Assembly: GCA_001949185.1 (NCBI GenBank)
Contig: BDGG01000003.1
Span: 783,577-847,576, forward strand
DNA: 64,000 nucleotides
Direction: 5' to 3'
From: Ramazzottius varieornatus
Lineage: Eukaryota > Tardigrada > Eutardigrada > Parachela > Ramazzottiidae
Numbering within the stretch: position 1 is the first letter of the stretch; each line of letters starts with the position of its first letter. This document shows positions 1 through 9,777 of the stretch, piece after piece. Under the pieces are notes generated by a model. The model did not search any database, was not told the origin of the DNA, and was given only the letters and a program-made list of their open reading frames with translations. Position numbers and translations under genes: made by a program.

Positions 1-140
1 GGGGGGGGGGAGTGTTCGGACGAGCCTCCGATCCATTATACTGACCATAAAACATTTGGGATTAGTCCTGGTTTCCTACAGAGCATTTTCGGTGCATTTT
101 GGGTTCAGTAAATGTTCATATATGCGACATATATCATCAT

Positions 141-170
141 GATATGATATGATATGATATGATATGATAT
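141..170. repeat. (GATAT)6 microsatellite
   Basis: Six perfect tandem copies of the pentamer GATAT, read directly. Imperfect flanking ATATCAT and GACATAATAT extend the AT-rich tract slightly on both sides. Confidence 0.95.
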
Positions 171-763
171 GACATAATATATGATACACTGAGCCCCATA
201 ATCATCTGTCCACACCCATTTTTGTTCCCGGAGCGTCATTTTATTCATAACTTATCTTGCACTAACCCGATTCTGATATCTTGGACGTCTCTTTGGAGGT
301 CAGTGTTTGACCTTTACGACCACGTGACTTCCGCATGAATCAATCAGCAAATCAGCTGGCAGTATCCTCCCTACAAACACCTAAAACTGCCTTGTTTTCG
401 ACTCCGAGCTGCGGGTGCTAGCCAGCAGATAGCACATCATGCTTGTTACTATTATGTGGCCCCAACATTAAGCTTTCAATTAAGCCCATTTCAAAAACTT
501 TTGCAGATATGCAGAGAAAGCTGTGTTGTCGTGTCAACCAGGAAGTATTGTCGGTTATTTTCGGTGGTGCATATTCACGACGCCTTTCGCACCCAGAAGG
601 TGAAAATATATGGGACGAAGTCTGAGAACTTATGAAGCCTCGCAAGGGAATTAGGTTAAAACGTGAAGAGCCCACCTTTGAGAGAGGCGCACTAGCTTAA
701 TGGATATTGAGAGGGTAGCGGATCGGTCTCATCGGAAGATCGTCTGATTGATTGCCAGTACTA

Positions 764-893
764 TTCCCTCGAAAGTTCTGCTCATTCACATGACAGGCCT
801 CTAAAATAACCCCCGAGCCTTGCTGACCAAACCACGATCACCCGGGGCCTGATTTATGGGGCTGTCATGTGACTGTGCAGAACTTTCGAGGGA
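764..893. mobile_element. Hairpin MITE-like element
   Basis: The ends form an inverted repeat of about 35 bp. TTCCCTCGAAAGTTCTGC at the left is mirrored exactly by GCAGAACTTTCGAGGGAA at the right, and the pairing continues inward through CATGACAGGC and GCTGTCATG. Related inner sequence (GGCCTGTCATGTGACTGTG) occurs near 29108-29127, and a diverged copy lies near 54508-54545, so this is a dispersed family. No transposase is encoded. The target-site duplication is unclear. Confidence 0.75.
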
Positions 894-1976
894 ACACAGC
901 ACTTCCAAACTGATTTATTTGTGGAAGACCATTCCAAATCGTCACCACCGTTTACTCCGTACACCACTTTCTAATTAAGGTCCACCACCCGAGACTTCGA
1001 ACACCACTTTTTGCCAGATCGGTTTTTATTACTTAGTTTCAGAGAAGAAAGTTAGATCACGCTTCTATCGTAATTACAGGCGGCAAGAGGTGTTTTTCAA
1101 CAGCGGGATCTTTAGGATCGTGAGTTTTTCCTGTTCTCCGAACTTGCCACAACACGAACTTAGGACGAACTTATGGCGAACTTATGGCGCTGGGTGTCGC
1201 GAAACGAATCGGTGTCTTTCAACGTCTCACTTCTTTTGACGTTGAAAGTTGTAAATGTCCGCTTGTAAAGTCCGCGAGAACTTCTTCAAAAGCCTCATAG
1301 GTGGAGAATTCGGCTCCTTGATGGAATACATTTTTGTCATGGCTACAATCACAGTCAGAACTGCTCCCACAACTTCTTCCAGTACTACTAGACATTTCTT
1401 GTTGAGATACTTCAAGCTAAAGATTAAGTCCAAAGTGGTGAGTGTCCGGAAACCAATGCTCATTTGTAACCGCCTTCACGCATCTCTTAGAAACAAAAGT
1501 GGTGCGCGGAGAGTTTGAATTGTAATTGAGTAACGGTGGTGAACGAAAGGTGGTACGCCCAGACAAACGGTGGTGAAAGGTGGTGTGCGGAGACAATGGT
1601 GGTTCTCGCTGGTGTGCGGAGCACTTCCCTTAAACAAACTCTTTAGTCTGTGTTCGATCAATTACTCCACTTGATCATACCGTTTACAGTCATAGGAAAA
1701 TTTTCTCACAAAAGCTCAATTTGTTGATGTCTAAATTTGGATGGAAAACCCAGATTTTGTGAAATGCAATAGACGGAGAAATGGGACGGAAAACACCCCA
1801 GCTCACCTTACGATCAAGGAGAGCGGCAAACTCTGCTTGGGCAAGGTGCAAAAAAGTGCACGGTTGGTAAATTTTTACGATCTGTGAGAATCAAACATGA
1901 AGCCGTCTGGTTTCATCGTTACCACACTAGCCTTCCGGTCTGTGGAACAACTATACAGCGCTGACGCTTCGGTCGG

Positions 1977-3583
1977 TCACACTTTGAGCGAGGCATGCAA
2001 GAGCCGGCGGAAGGTTTCTGCAGAATCACCGCCGTCATCGACTGCTGCCCCAGCTGCCCGGCTTATGCGCTGCGCCGTTTCAAAATATGGGCTTTCGGCA
2101 AAGGGTGTATCCCACTGGGCAACTTCGTCTATCAGGTTCGTCAATTCTTTGCGACCAACCATCCGCCCTCCAGTTATACCCGCCTTGTCTAGTTGTTCCG
2201 CATCCGACGACAGAAATCAACTCCGCATTTCCGTGCTGATCACCCATCATCGGCTAGAACACGATCTTGTTGTACACATACCGGTAAGAATAATGTATGA
2301 CTGATTAAAGCTTTGAACGGATCAACATGATAGTTACCCATGCAACTATCGGAACTCCGTTCCAAATTGCTTCCAACACACTCTTCCACCCGCAATGACT
2401 TACAAACACGCGGATCGGCTTTGTGTTTTAGAACCATGTCCTGAGGCGCCCAGGGAACAATCAAATACTTCATGCCCATACATCCAGACTCTTGTCTGAT
2501 AGCATCTTGTATCACAGTCGACAGGAACTTCTCTTGAGCTGGTCTCAGCGACCAGATGAAAGGCCGCTTCAGTCCAATCAAGGCTTCGGCAATCTCCTGT
2601 ATCTATTACTCGCTTGCTGTGGCGACGGTACCAAAGGAAAGGTAAACTACTGACTGTTCTGGCTGGACGTCCAACCAAGAGATAACTGGACTTATCTCGC
2701 TCCGATCGCTAACGGATGGGGCAAGCAGTCCGATGAACTTAATGCTCAGATCGCCAAGGCCTGGTTGCAATTCGGCCAGGTTTTCACAGAACGAAGGTTC
2801 CAACGCTTGGAAAGAGTTGATAAGTATTCCCTGCGACTGTAACACGGCTCTTCTTCCTCTAGCCAATCGTTCGTTCCATCTGGAAGAGACCGTAGGGGGA
2901 GCTTTAGCCGCTAAGGCATGGTCATCTGGGCGCATCAGCTTTCTCCGAACGTGAGCGCTTGCCATGGGCGAAAACCCGAAGACTGAGATGTTACGGTGAG
3001 ACGCTGCTTCAAATGGTACAGCCCCAAATGTGATGTCCGCATTATAACATCCACAGCCTCCATCTCGCGGACTGATCCGTCAGACATCTCTTTTTCTTGC
3101 GAAGTAGACAGGCGGAAGATGAAACTTTTCAGAGCTTTGCAACTTTTGTTGGTTACATCCAATATTACTGTAATGCTTCATGAACTTCGCGAAACACGTC
3201 CTCATACGCGCGAAACACGTCCTCATACGCGCGAAACATGCCTTAAGGGGTTGGTAGGGCAAGATTTTCGGACCGGGGTTCAACTGCACGCGTATGATCA
3301 CGTGCTTTGCGAAGTTCATGAAGCATTACAGTACTTCAGCCGTCAGTTGCTCGTCGAAGACATGTTGGACGCCGTCATCTAGCCTCACAAAGTGGATGGT
3401 AGTTTCGTCCTGCAGCGTCATCATTTTCCGGGATCGCCTGTCATTCAACAGGCTCTCCGATGTGGCTAGACTTGCCCGGTGGCCTGCTTTGACAACTTTC
3501 CGCGATAGTTCCAGTAAGGGAGTGATATACCCGAAAGCCGGAAAAGGTAACCGTAGGAAGTGCTTGTTGAAACCCTCTGCCAT
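1977..3583 (-). pseudogene. UDP-glycosyltransferase pseudogene (GT1 family, plant-like PSPG box)
   Basis: GT1 enzymes transfer sugar from a UDP-sugar to small lipophilic acceptors. The ATG at 3583 begins a typical N-terminal segment (PFPAFGYITPLLEL). The sugar-donor segment contains [10 protein letters not shown] and, in a shifted frame, [14 protein letters not shown]. The last exon (about 1977-2190) ends in a coherent C-terminus (FAESPYFETAQRISRAAG), probably after an intron with a donor near 2288 and an acceptor near 2192. Damage is plain: a 164 bp hairpin transposon splits the N-terminal half (3168-3331), one base seems lost near 2945 (LTFGE to KLMRPDDHA), two adjacent stop codons (TAA TAG) follow FGTVATASE near 2610, and a pair of frameshifts flanks HCGW near 2330-2420. 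WAPQ/HCGW resembles plant and some bacterial enzymes more than animal WLPQ/HGG UGTs. Family call is firm. Base-call errors could explain one homopolymer shift but not all lesions. Confidence 0.85.
3168..3331. mobile_element. Tc1/mariner-type MITE inside the UGT pseudogene
   Basis: The 164 bp element begins CTGTAATGCTTCATGAACTT and ends with its near-perfect reverse complement. It is flanked by TA on both sides (3166-3167 and 3332-3333), the hallmark of Tc1/mariner insertion. A 21 bp unit containing GCGAAACACGTCCTCATAC is repeated about 2.4 times inside the left half. In the UGT frame the insertion adds a stop codon; skipping it, with one TA kept, joins the two halves in frame. No transposase is encoded. 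Confidence 0.88.
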
Positions 3584-5067
3584 ATCGCATGCCTATGATG
3601 ATGGAGAAACACAATAATTTAATATAATTTAATACCCCCCTTATACTCCCAGAGCTCGAAATTGCGTGGTCTTTTAAGTGTTAACATTCCTACCGTACCT
3701 TTTTCGTATCTCAGGTATCCATCATTCATTGCTACGCGGAAAGGAAGTTCAAGCGCGGTTTCAAAACTGGATATCCAGTCAATCTTTCGGTGTTCTCTCC
3801 AATATTAGCGCGATCTCTCACAACGGTTGTACAGTGCGTTAAAGGCCGAATTTTCAGCCCATAGCCCGTGTGTAGATAGCCTAACGAAAGCTCGCAGTGG
3901 GTCGGAATTTCATGATACGGTACTTTTGTTGTCACATGACGTTACTGTATAGAGCACAACAAGTTAAGAAGCTCTTCGCACACTGCGATGATTTATCACT
4001 AATAATCCAACTGATAACGCTAATAAACCAGTTCGAGCTTACAATTTCTCACAGCACTGAGAGTGTCTCCTTCCGATCGTTGCGCTCCCAAGCTACAGTC
4101 CCCCACCTCCAAGTTATAGCAGGAGGAAACCGTGGCACTCAACTTACGAAACTGGAATTCCATTTGACCCCACTGCCCGCCATTTGCCTCCCAGATGGAC
4201 CGATACCCACGGATATCTTTCTTAAGCTGATATGGTATCCTTGGCTGACAGCACAGTAGATCAGCTGCATTGATCGTTTCCTCCTGGATAAGTCTTTTTT
4301 CCCACGCCGCTAGGCAGTGATGGAGTAGGGACTAGAACCATATAGCAGTAGCAAACCTGTGCCGCATCTTTATCTTCACCCTATTCGGATTTCAGAAACC
4401 GCACTGCACTGAAAGTATTTAGTTTCTGGAAGCTCACCGCGTTTAACGGAAATACATATACATTGTGAAAATGGCCGTTTTGCGAAGATTCAGCGAAAAC
4501 GTTGTTGAATTCTGCCCACAACTACGAGAAAAGCTGTGATGTTATGGATTTCATCCGGAACAGAAAAAGCATATTTCAGCGATCGCAACCCAGTTTTTGA
4601 AACTGCAACAGCACTGCCACTGCATTCTTTCCACCATTTCGGCGACTGCAGCTGCACTGCAATTCATTAGATTACAGTGTAGTGCAGAATGCACGGCAGG
4701 AACCAGTAGCTCTTCAGCGGTGAACACATCATCTTTGGGAGTGAAACGGTGCACGTGGCTAATGTCGTAGAGATCGTATAAGATATCCAGTGCGCGTATG
4801 AAAGCGAAAAATGTGTTGCTTACAGCAAGCGCAGATACAGACGAGGCAAGAATTTATCATTTCATGAAGCTACCGACTCGAGATGTTCTCCAGTGGGCTT
4901 TCCGCGGATGCACCATGAAAAAAAGGACTCTGCAAATTGGGCGACTCTGTTTGCGTGCCGTACCTATTTCAAAATATGCACCCATTCACTGTATACGTAC
5001 GCATACTGGGCGCATACAGTCATCAACATGGTCTTAATTATTAGCAGAGGATACGAGCAAGCTTTCT
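3584..5067. other. Intergenic, no gene seen
   Basis: This lies between the UGT pseudogene and the 3' end of opsin copy A. Open frames are short, unsupported by splice patterns and without family motifs. I see no RNA gene or strong repeat. Confidence 0.55.
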
Positions 5068-8000
5068 TCAGTGAACGAACTTTTTCGCGTATCTTTCATG
5101 CGTGTTCCAACGCTGCTCAATGGAACTACCAGTGGGTGACCTGAAGTTGACACGACGGTTCGTAGGGATCATGTCACTGGGGTAGTCGGTAGAGCGGCGC
5201 ACTAGGCCGTAATGCGCCTGAATGTTGTCGCCTTTCCAGCAGCGAGTCAAGTTGGTCTTGACGCTCTGCCGGTATCGCGGGTTGCTGAATGCGTAAACTG
5301 CAAATCACATCGTCAAGACTTTATTGTCCGGTCGCTCGGAATCTGTGCCAAACCTTCAGTTTAATGGCGTTACTGCTCGCCGTGCTCACACCGCCCGTAT
5401 ACTTGCGACTTGGTTACTCGACTACATTGGTTTCAGCATGGTGTAATGTACAGTGTAAATTATGCAGTTTTGAGCCTTGCAAATCAGCTTGGTATCCTGT
5501 GTAGTGAATGATTAGCAGGCCCCAAATCGAAACCGAAAATTTTTGGGACGGATTCCAAGCGACCGGGCCGTATTGAGGTTGCAACTGATTAGTTTAACGG
5601 CTCATACTTATTGGGTTATAAAGTGCAGCCGTCTTAGCAAAGACGGACGGGAGGTGGTACGCCATTGGAGTCAGATAGTCCTTCTCTCCGAAGACGCCTA
5701 ACAATGCAACCACGCAGTAGGGCGTCCAAGCTAAGAGCCAACCCAGCAAGATGCACACGCTAACTTTCGCCGACTTTATCTGTTGCGCTCTGGCCGCTCT
5801 TTCATTAGTCGAGTTGGCTTTGTGACTGCAAACAGTGGTGGACAGGGTTCTCAGCAAGGTCGCTCGATGCACGATAACTGACAGAATTTTCCCATATGAC
5901 ACGCTGATTATCATCAGCGGTAAGAAGTACGCCCCGATGCACCTAAATGATAAGGACGGTCCCTGTCATTATTTTACCCTCGATAACGGAGATGCGGTCC
6001 TACCCGTTTTTACACCTTGGTGGCTTCCATCAATGAAGGCTGATATTACATCGGATGGATACCCTACCCTCGATTACAGTAAGTCTTCCGCCTGAAATTT
6101 CGCGTGTCGTCATATGACATCTCGGCTTACATTAGGCTGATGTACGCTCTGTTAGAGGTAGTGGTATCCAGCACGTTGAACGAGCACGTTACCAAGTAGC
6201 CTGCGGGTACCTATAATGTATGAGCCAGCAATTAACCAATAGCCAAAAAAAATGTCTGATGCAGAATCGAAAATCCATGGTCTTACGTAAGACGGAAATC
6301 CCGGTAGCAGAGGAATGACAGCCCACAAAAAGCTAGGAAGAACATTGAAAAATGTTCCCTTACTTTATATTTGAAGTGCACGTGTACTGTACCAGACTGA
6401 AACAGTTCTGCCTCCAGTGTGTTCACTGCATTAAGAGTGCGCGTTGATACACATTTTCCAGTCAATCAATGACGTTCAAAATCAACAGCGGAACTGAAGC
6501 TACAAAATTCCTTCCTAGTCAATCAATGGTCAACGCCTGACTTACGATCAACAGGAAAATTCCTCCCTGTCTTGTCTCTGCACTTGATTGTGTGATTAGA
6601 CTTCTCCAGTGTATCAGCGAGTCTGTAGAGAGGCCCGTACTGCAGTGAACACACTAGGGGCAGTATTGTTTAACTCTGACTGTACCTACCAACTTAATGC
6701 GCATCCAACCACGTGAACAAGCAGTAGTTTCCTGGTGAGACTCTCACCAGGGAATCATACAGGCACACTGATAACATCCGAACACACAGGGAAATGATGA
6801 CCCCTCACGTGGTTCAGCGCGCGTAAGTTTGTTAGCACAGCAGTAAATTGAGGATTGGACATCATAACGTCGTGATTCATACCTGTATACCCATATGCAG
6901 TAGAGGACAGATTTTGATCGCTTTGCGGTGATGGAGGGTCGAATCCGCTCGAATGGTGTACTAGAACATTAGGAGTTCTCAGTCTTGCTTGCACAACCGT
7001 GTTGATTGCGTTGATCTAGGAAACGCCTTGCTAAATTTCACTTTCAAGATAAGCAGCTCGAGGGCTGCTAATTTTGAAAGCCAAATTTGCTTTTGTCATA
7101 CACACTTGGCTCAAAATTTCAAAATTTAATTTCTCAGCTGATTTCCGTTTCCCCCGTGCTTCACATCGCGAGATACCTTTTCTCGCTTGGGATTCGTGAT
7201 GCCTATCATCGCCGAGGATACTGGAGAAAGAGGCTAGCCAGAGAAAAAGCCAGAAGTTTCATCAGGCAAAAGGCAAAGTTTGCCCACAAACCCACCTCTC
7301 TAAACTCGTGCATCTCCGGTTGTTACGCACTGCTTTTAAAATTTCCGATTCTGTCTCACTCGCGTTTGATTTGAGTTGATCAAACTAATTGGGCAAGCAG
7401 CTTGTGAGTTCAACGGGTTTTGCCAACAAGACCGAGAACCCCTATTAGTCCAATGTTTCAAATGTGGTCAGAGGATTCTACAGTTACTAAAAAAGCAGTA
7501 CACTTACCAGATAACTGCACAGCGATCTATCGCCATTGCTGAGGCGCGCCCGAAAAGAAGAAATTGTATACGTACTTGGAGGGTATTTTGGTGTGCCGAT
7601 TCGCTACTACAAAACGCTTATCACAAACCAGTTATGGTCATGATGGCTGCAGTCCCGCACAATGACCCAACGAACCCATGAAATTGGCAGCCTGCAGCGG
7701 AAGACATCAATAAATTTGGCCAAAAAAATCAAGTATCAATAATTTAGCGAGTAGGTTTTCGTACCGAGAACCCCAAACATCCATTTCGAATGAAAACTGC
7801 TGACTGCGTACATGGGCGGGACAATAGTAGCCATCAACATATCGCAGAGGGCCAAGTTCACAACCATATCGTTCGAGCGGCTTCCGCCCCTTTTTGATCT
7901 GCAAAGAAATAGTACCATGAAAAAAAAGACCTGCTGTTTCTGTCCAGGTAGAAGAATCCAGATGACAGTGTGGTTCCACTCACATGTGGTTGTTGTAGAC

Positions 8001-8204
8001 CACAACTGCGTTACCGAAAAAGGCGACTAACCCGATGACCGAGATCACAAGACCTGTGATGACGTAGAAAGCTTTTGGAGCTGGTTCAAACTGCAGCCAG
8101 TGAGGCGGAATAATGGCCATCAGATCCTGGTCAGACCAGGTCGGAACGCAATGATGAAACGTATTCCTCTTCGTAGAACTTGCGCTCGAGATCGTAGAAG
8201 ACAT
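5068..8204 (-). CDS. Opsin, tandem copy A
   Basis: Retinal-binding class A GPCR. Exons on the minus strand: 7984-8204, 7765-7898, 7629-7691, 7508-7538, 6287-6332, 6131-6210, 5608-5942, 5068-5297; together they give 379 aa with no stop. Seen: TM1 with GNAVVVY, TM2 NDMVVNLALCD, TM3 GCQFHGF, AIDRC instead of DRY, ECL2 GYLVTCSF with the disulphide Cys, TM6 AWTPYCVVAL, TM7 FAKTAA with the retinal Lys, and NPIIYAFSNPRYR. Motifs lean to rhabdomeric/arthropsin-like opsins. Position 113 is His and 181 is Ala (bovine numbering), so both usual counterion sites lack an acid. The 78 nt exon that encodes intracellular loop 2 and the start of TM4 in copy B was not found in the 1.2 kb intron 6333-7507. It may be diverged or lost, which would make copy A defective; it is a multiple of three, so frame cannot decide. 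Start chosen by match to copy B. Confidence 0.9.
6333..7507 (-). other. Large intron of opsin copy A
   Basis: This 1175 nt intron sits where copy B has two short introns around a 78 nt exon. I searched it for an exon starting like KPF after an acceptor and ending with an AG plus donor, and found no convincing match. A weak candidate acceptor followed by CAAGGCGTTTCC near 7031 soon reaches a stop. Nothing else recognisable is inside. Confidence 0.5.
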
Positions 8205-9777
8205 CTTGGTGCAGCAGAGGTGAGAGGTCGGAAGTGCGAAGGGTCCAAAGGAGAGAAGAAGGATCCTGTCTATTTCGGAGTTTCCCTTTCAGATGTACTA
8301 AACGCTACACAGAAAGGTTGAGGGGTGCAGATACCGATAACTATATACGGGTCGGTAAATTTGTAATCTGCTGATTTATCAGTCGGATTACCAATGACTG
8401 CATTTGATCCTCGTCTCGCGGACTGGGAGATGAAAGCCGAAAGACTTCACCGAAAGGCTCGGCGCACATCCGGGATTTCCGTGAGTATCATGTGCTCTCG
8501 GATACCGGCAAACGAATGACAGACCATGCGTGATAACATAATTGTCTTCCGGGGGCAAAGCAAAGATACCGCGTTATGCCGATGGCTGTCAGTACGAGGG
8601 AAAGGTTGTAAATTTAGTCGTCCAAGTTCGTATGTTCTCTCCTACTTAATCCCAAACATATATGGATAGATCGATAGATAAAATAATGGGCTATCGAATG
8701 ATCTTAGGTACAGGCAACGTGAAGACTCGGAGAATCCAAGAGATCCGCAATTAAAAAAACAATGAATCCCATGTTAAAAAGCGAAGACTGACAATCAAAT
8801 GGTCAATCAAGCGATAGACGCTACAGCCGTGGCTAACTTCACAAACCCGGTGTGGGGCGGCTTAGTTTACCACCTTTACCTCGTAGCGTTACGTACCAAA
8901 AATCGGCTTCGCACGTTTTCCAACCTGGGACTTGTGTTTTCCCAGAGGGAGTCTCAAGGTCGAAATGTCTGGATAAAAATCACTTGCTGTGAACGGCGCC
9001 TTTGTGGTCTGCTGCAAAGTCGAAAATCGCTCAGAAAAGCACGTCCATCAACTAGATTATGTTAGTATTTCTTCTGGCAGATTTACAGAGTTGAACAGCA
9101 AATAAACTGGTGTTGGAATACTGTATTCTCTCCGGAAATGGATGTACGTCACTGATATCTGGTTCATTAGAGTGTTAGCGTAGCTGTTACACAAAGCCAG
9201 CATGGCGTCAGATCTTGACGTCATAAATTATCTCTGCACGACGCTGAAGAATAGACTGGGGAACAGCAGGTGCTATCGGCCGACGATCCTGGTTAGGTGG
9301 CCGATTCTTCAGTTTGCCCATAGCACAGTCTCGGAGTACAGCAAATGAGGTTCAGAAGGAAGAGAACGTTCGACGAGAAGTGACAGAAAATACAAAGCAA
9401 TCAGCACAGTCGGACAAAATACTATTAGTCTGTGCGAGTCATTCACTGAACAGCTGATTTTATAACTGAACCAAGCAAAATGTGAACTCTCCGGATTGAT
9501 TGGATTGATTGAGTCCTGTGGCGTCACAGCTATTTCAATCGTATGAGCTACCGCCTACCGACCATATTTACAGTTTCACATTTTGAATTGAGTGACGTAC
9601 ATCCATTTCCGGAGAGAATACAGTACTCGGGAGTTACGATCAAGCGAAGGATCGCATATTCGACTTCTGCAAGCCGACCTATCGACAGGCTTCCCGGGCG
9701 ATACAACGATTGTACAACTGGCTGGGCTGGGTAATAAGTGCTGCACAGTGGTATCGATCGGCATGCAAATCTCTCGA
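8205..9777. other. Spacer between the two opsin genes
   Basis: No gene is recognisable. The right part carries a 503 bp inverted-repeat transposon (9121-9623), listed separately. The promoter of copy A must lie just right of 8204, but I cannot point to a defined motif. Confidence 0.55.
9121..9623. mobile_element. Non-autonomous Tc1/mariner-type element, 503 bp
   Basis: Perfect terminal inverted repeats, 35 bp including the flanking TA: left 9119-9153 begins TACTGTATTCTCTCCGG, and right 9591-9625 is its exact reverse complement. TA flanks both ends (9119-9120 and 9624-9625) as target duplication. The terminus CTGTAWT resembles the MITE at 3168-3331. No transposase frame is present. Perfect arms suggest fairly recent insertion. 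Confidence 0.88.

Larger units (their letters stand above)
1..1976. other. Repeat-rich stretch without a recognisable gene
   Basis: No open frame here looks like a conserved protein, and the short ORFs on both strands show no domain pattern. The stretch opens with a poly-G run at 1-10, which may be an assembly edge. It holds a (GATAT)6 microsatellite and a hairpin element, listed separately. Around 940-1020 and 1500-1625 there are related GGTGGTGTGCGGAG-type motifs in opposite orientation, which suggests an old inverted-repeat transposon remnant whose ends I cannot define. Confidence 0.6.

Noticed and set aside
141-170. CRISPR-like or regulatory array
   Set aside because: Simple pentamer microsatellite; the window is eukaryotic.
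5594-5914. Independent short opsin-like ORF
   Set aside because: It is the seventh listed exon of opsin copy A plus intron read-through, not a separate gene.
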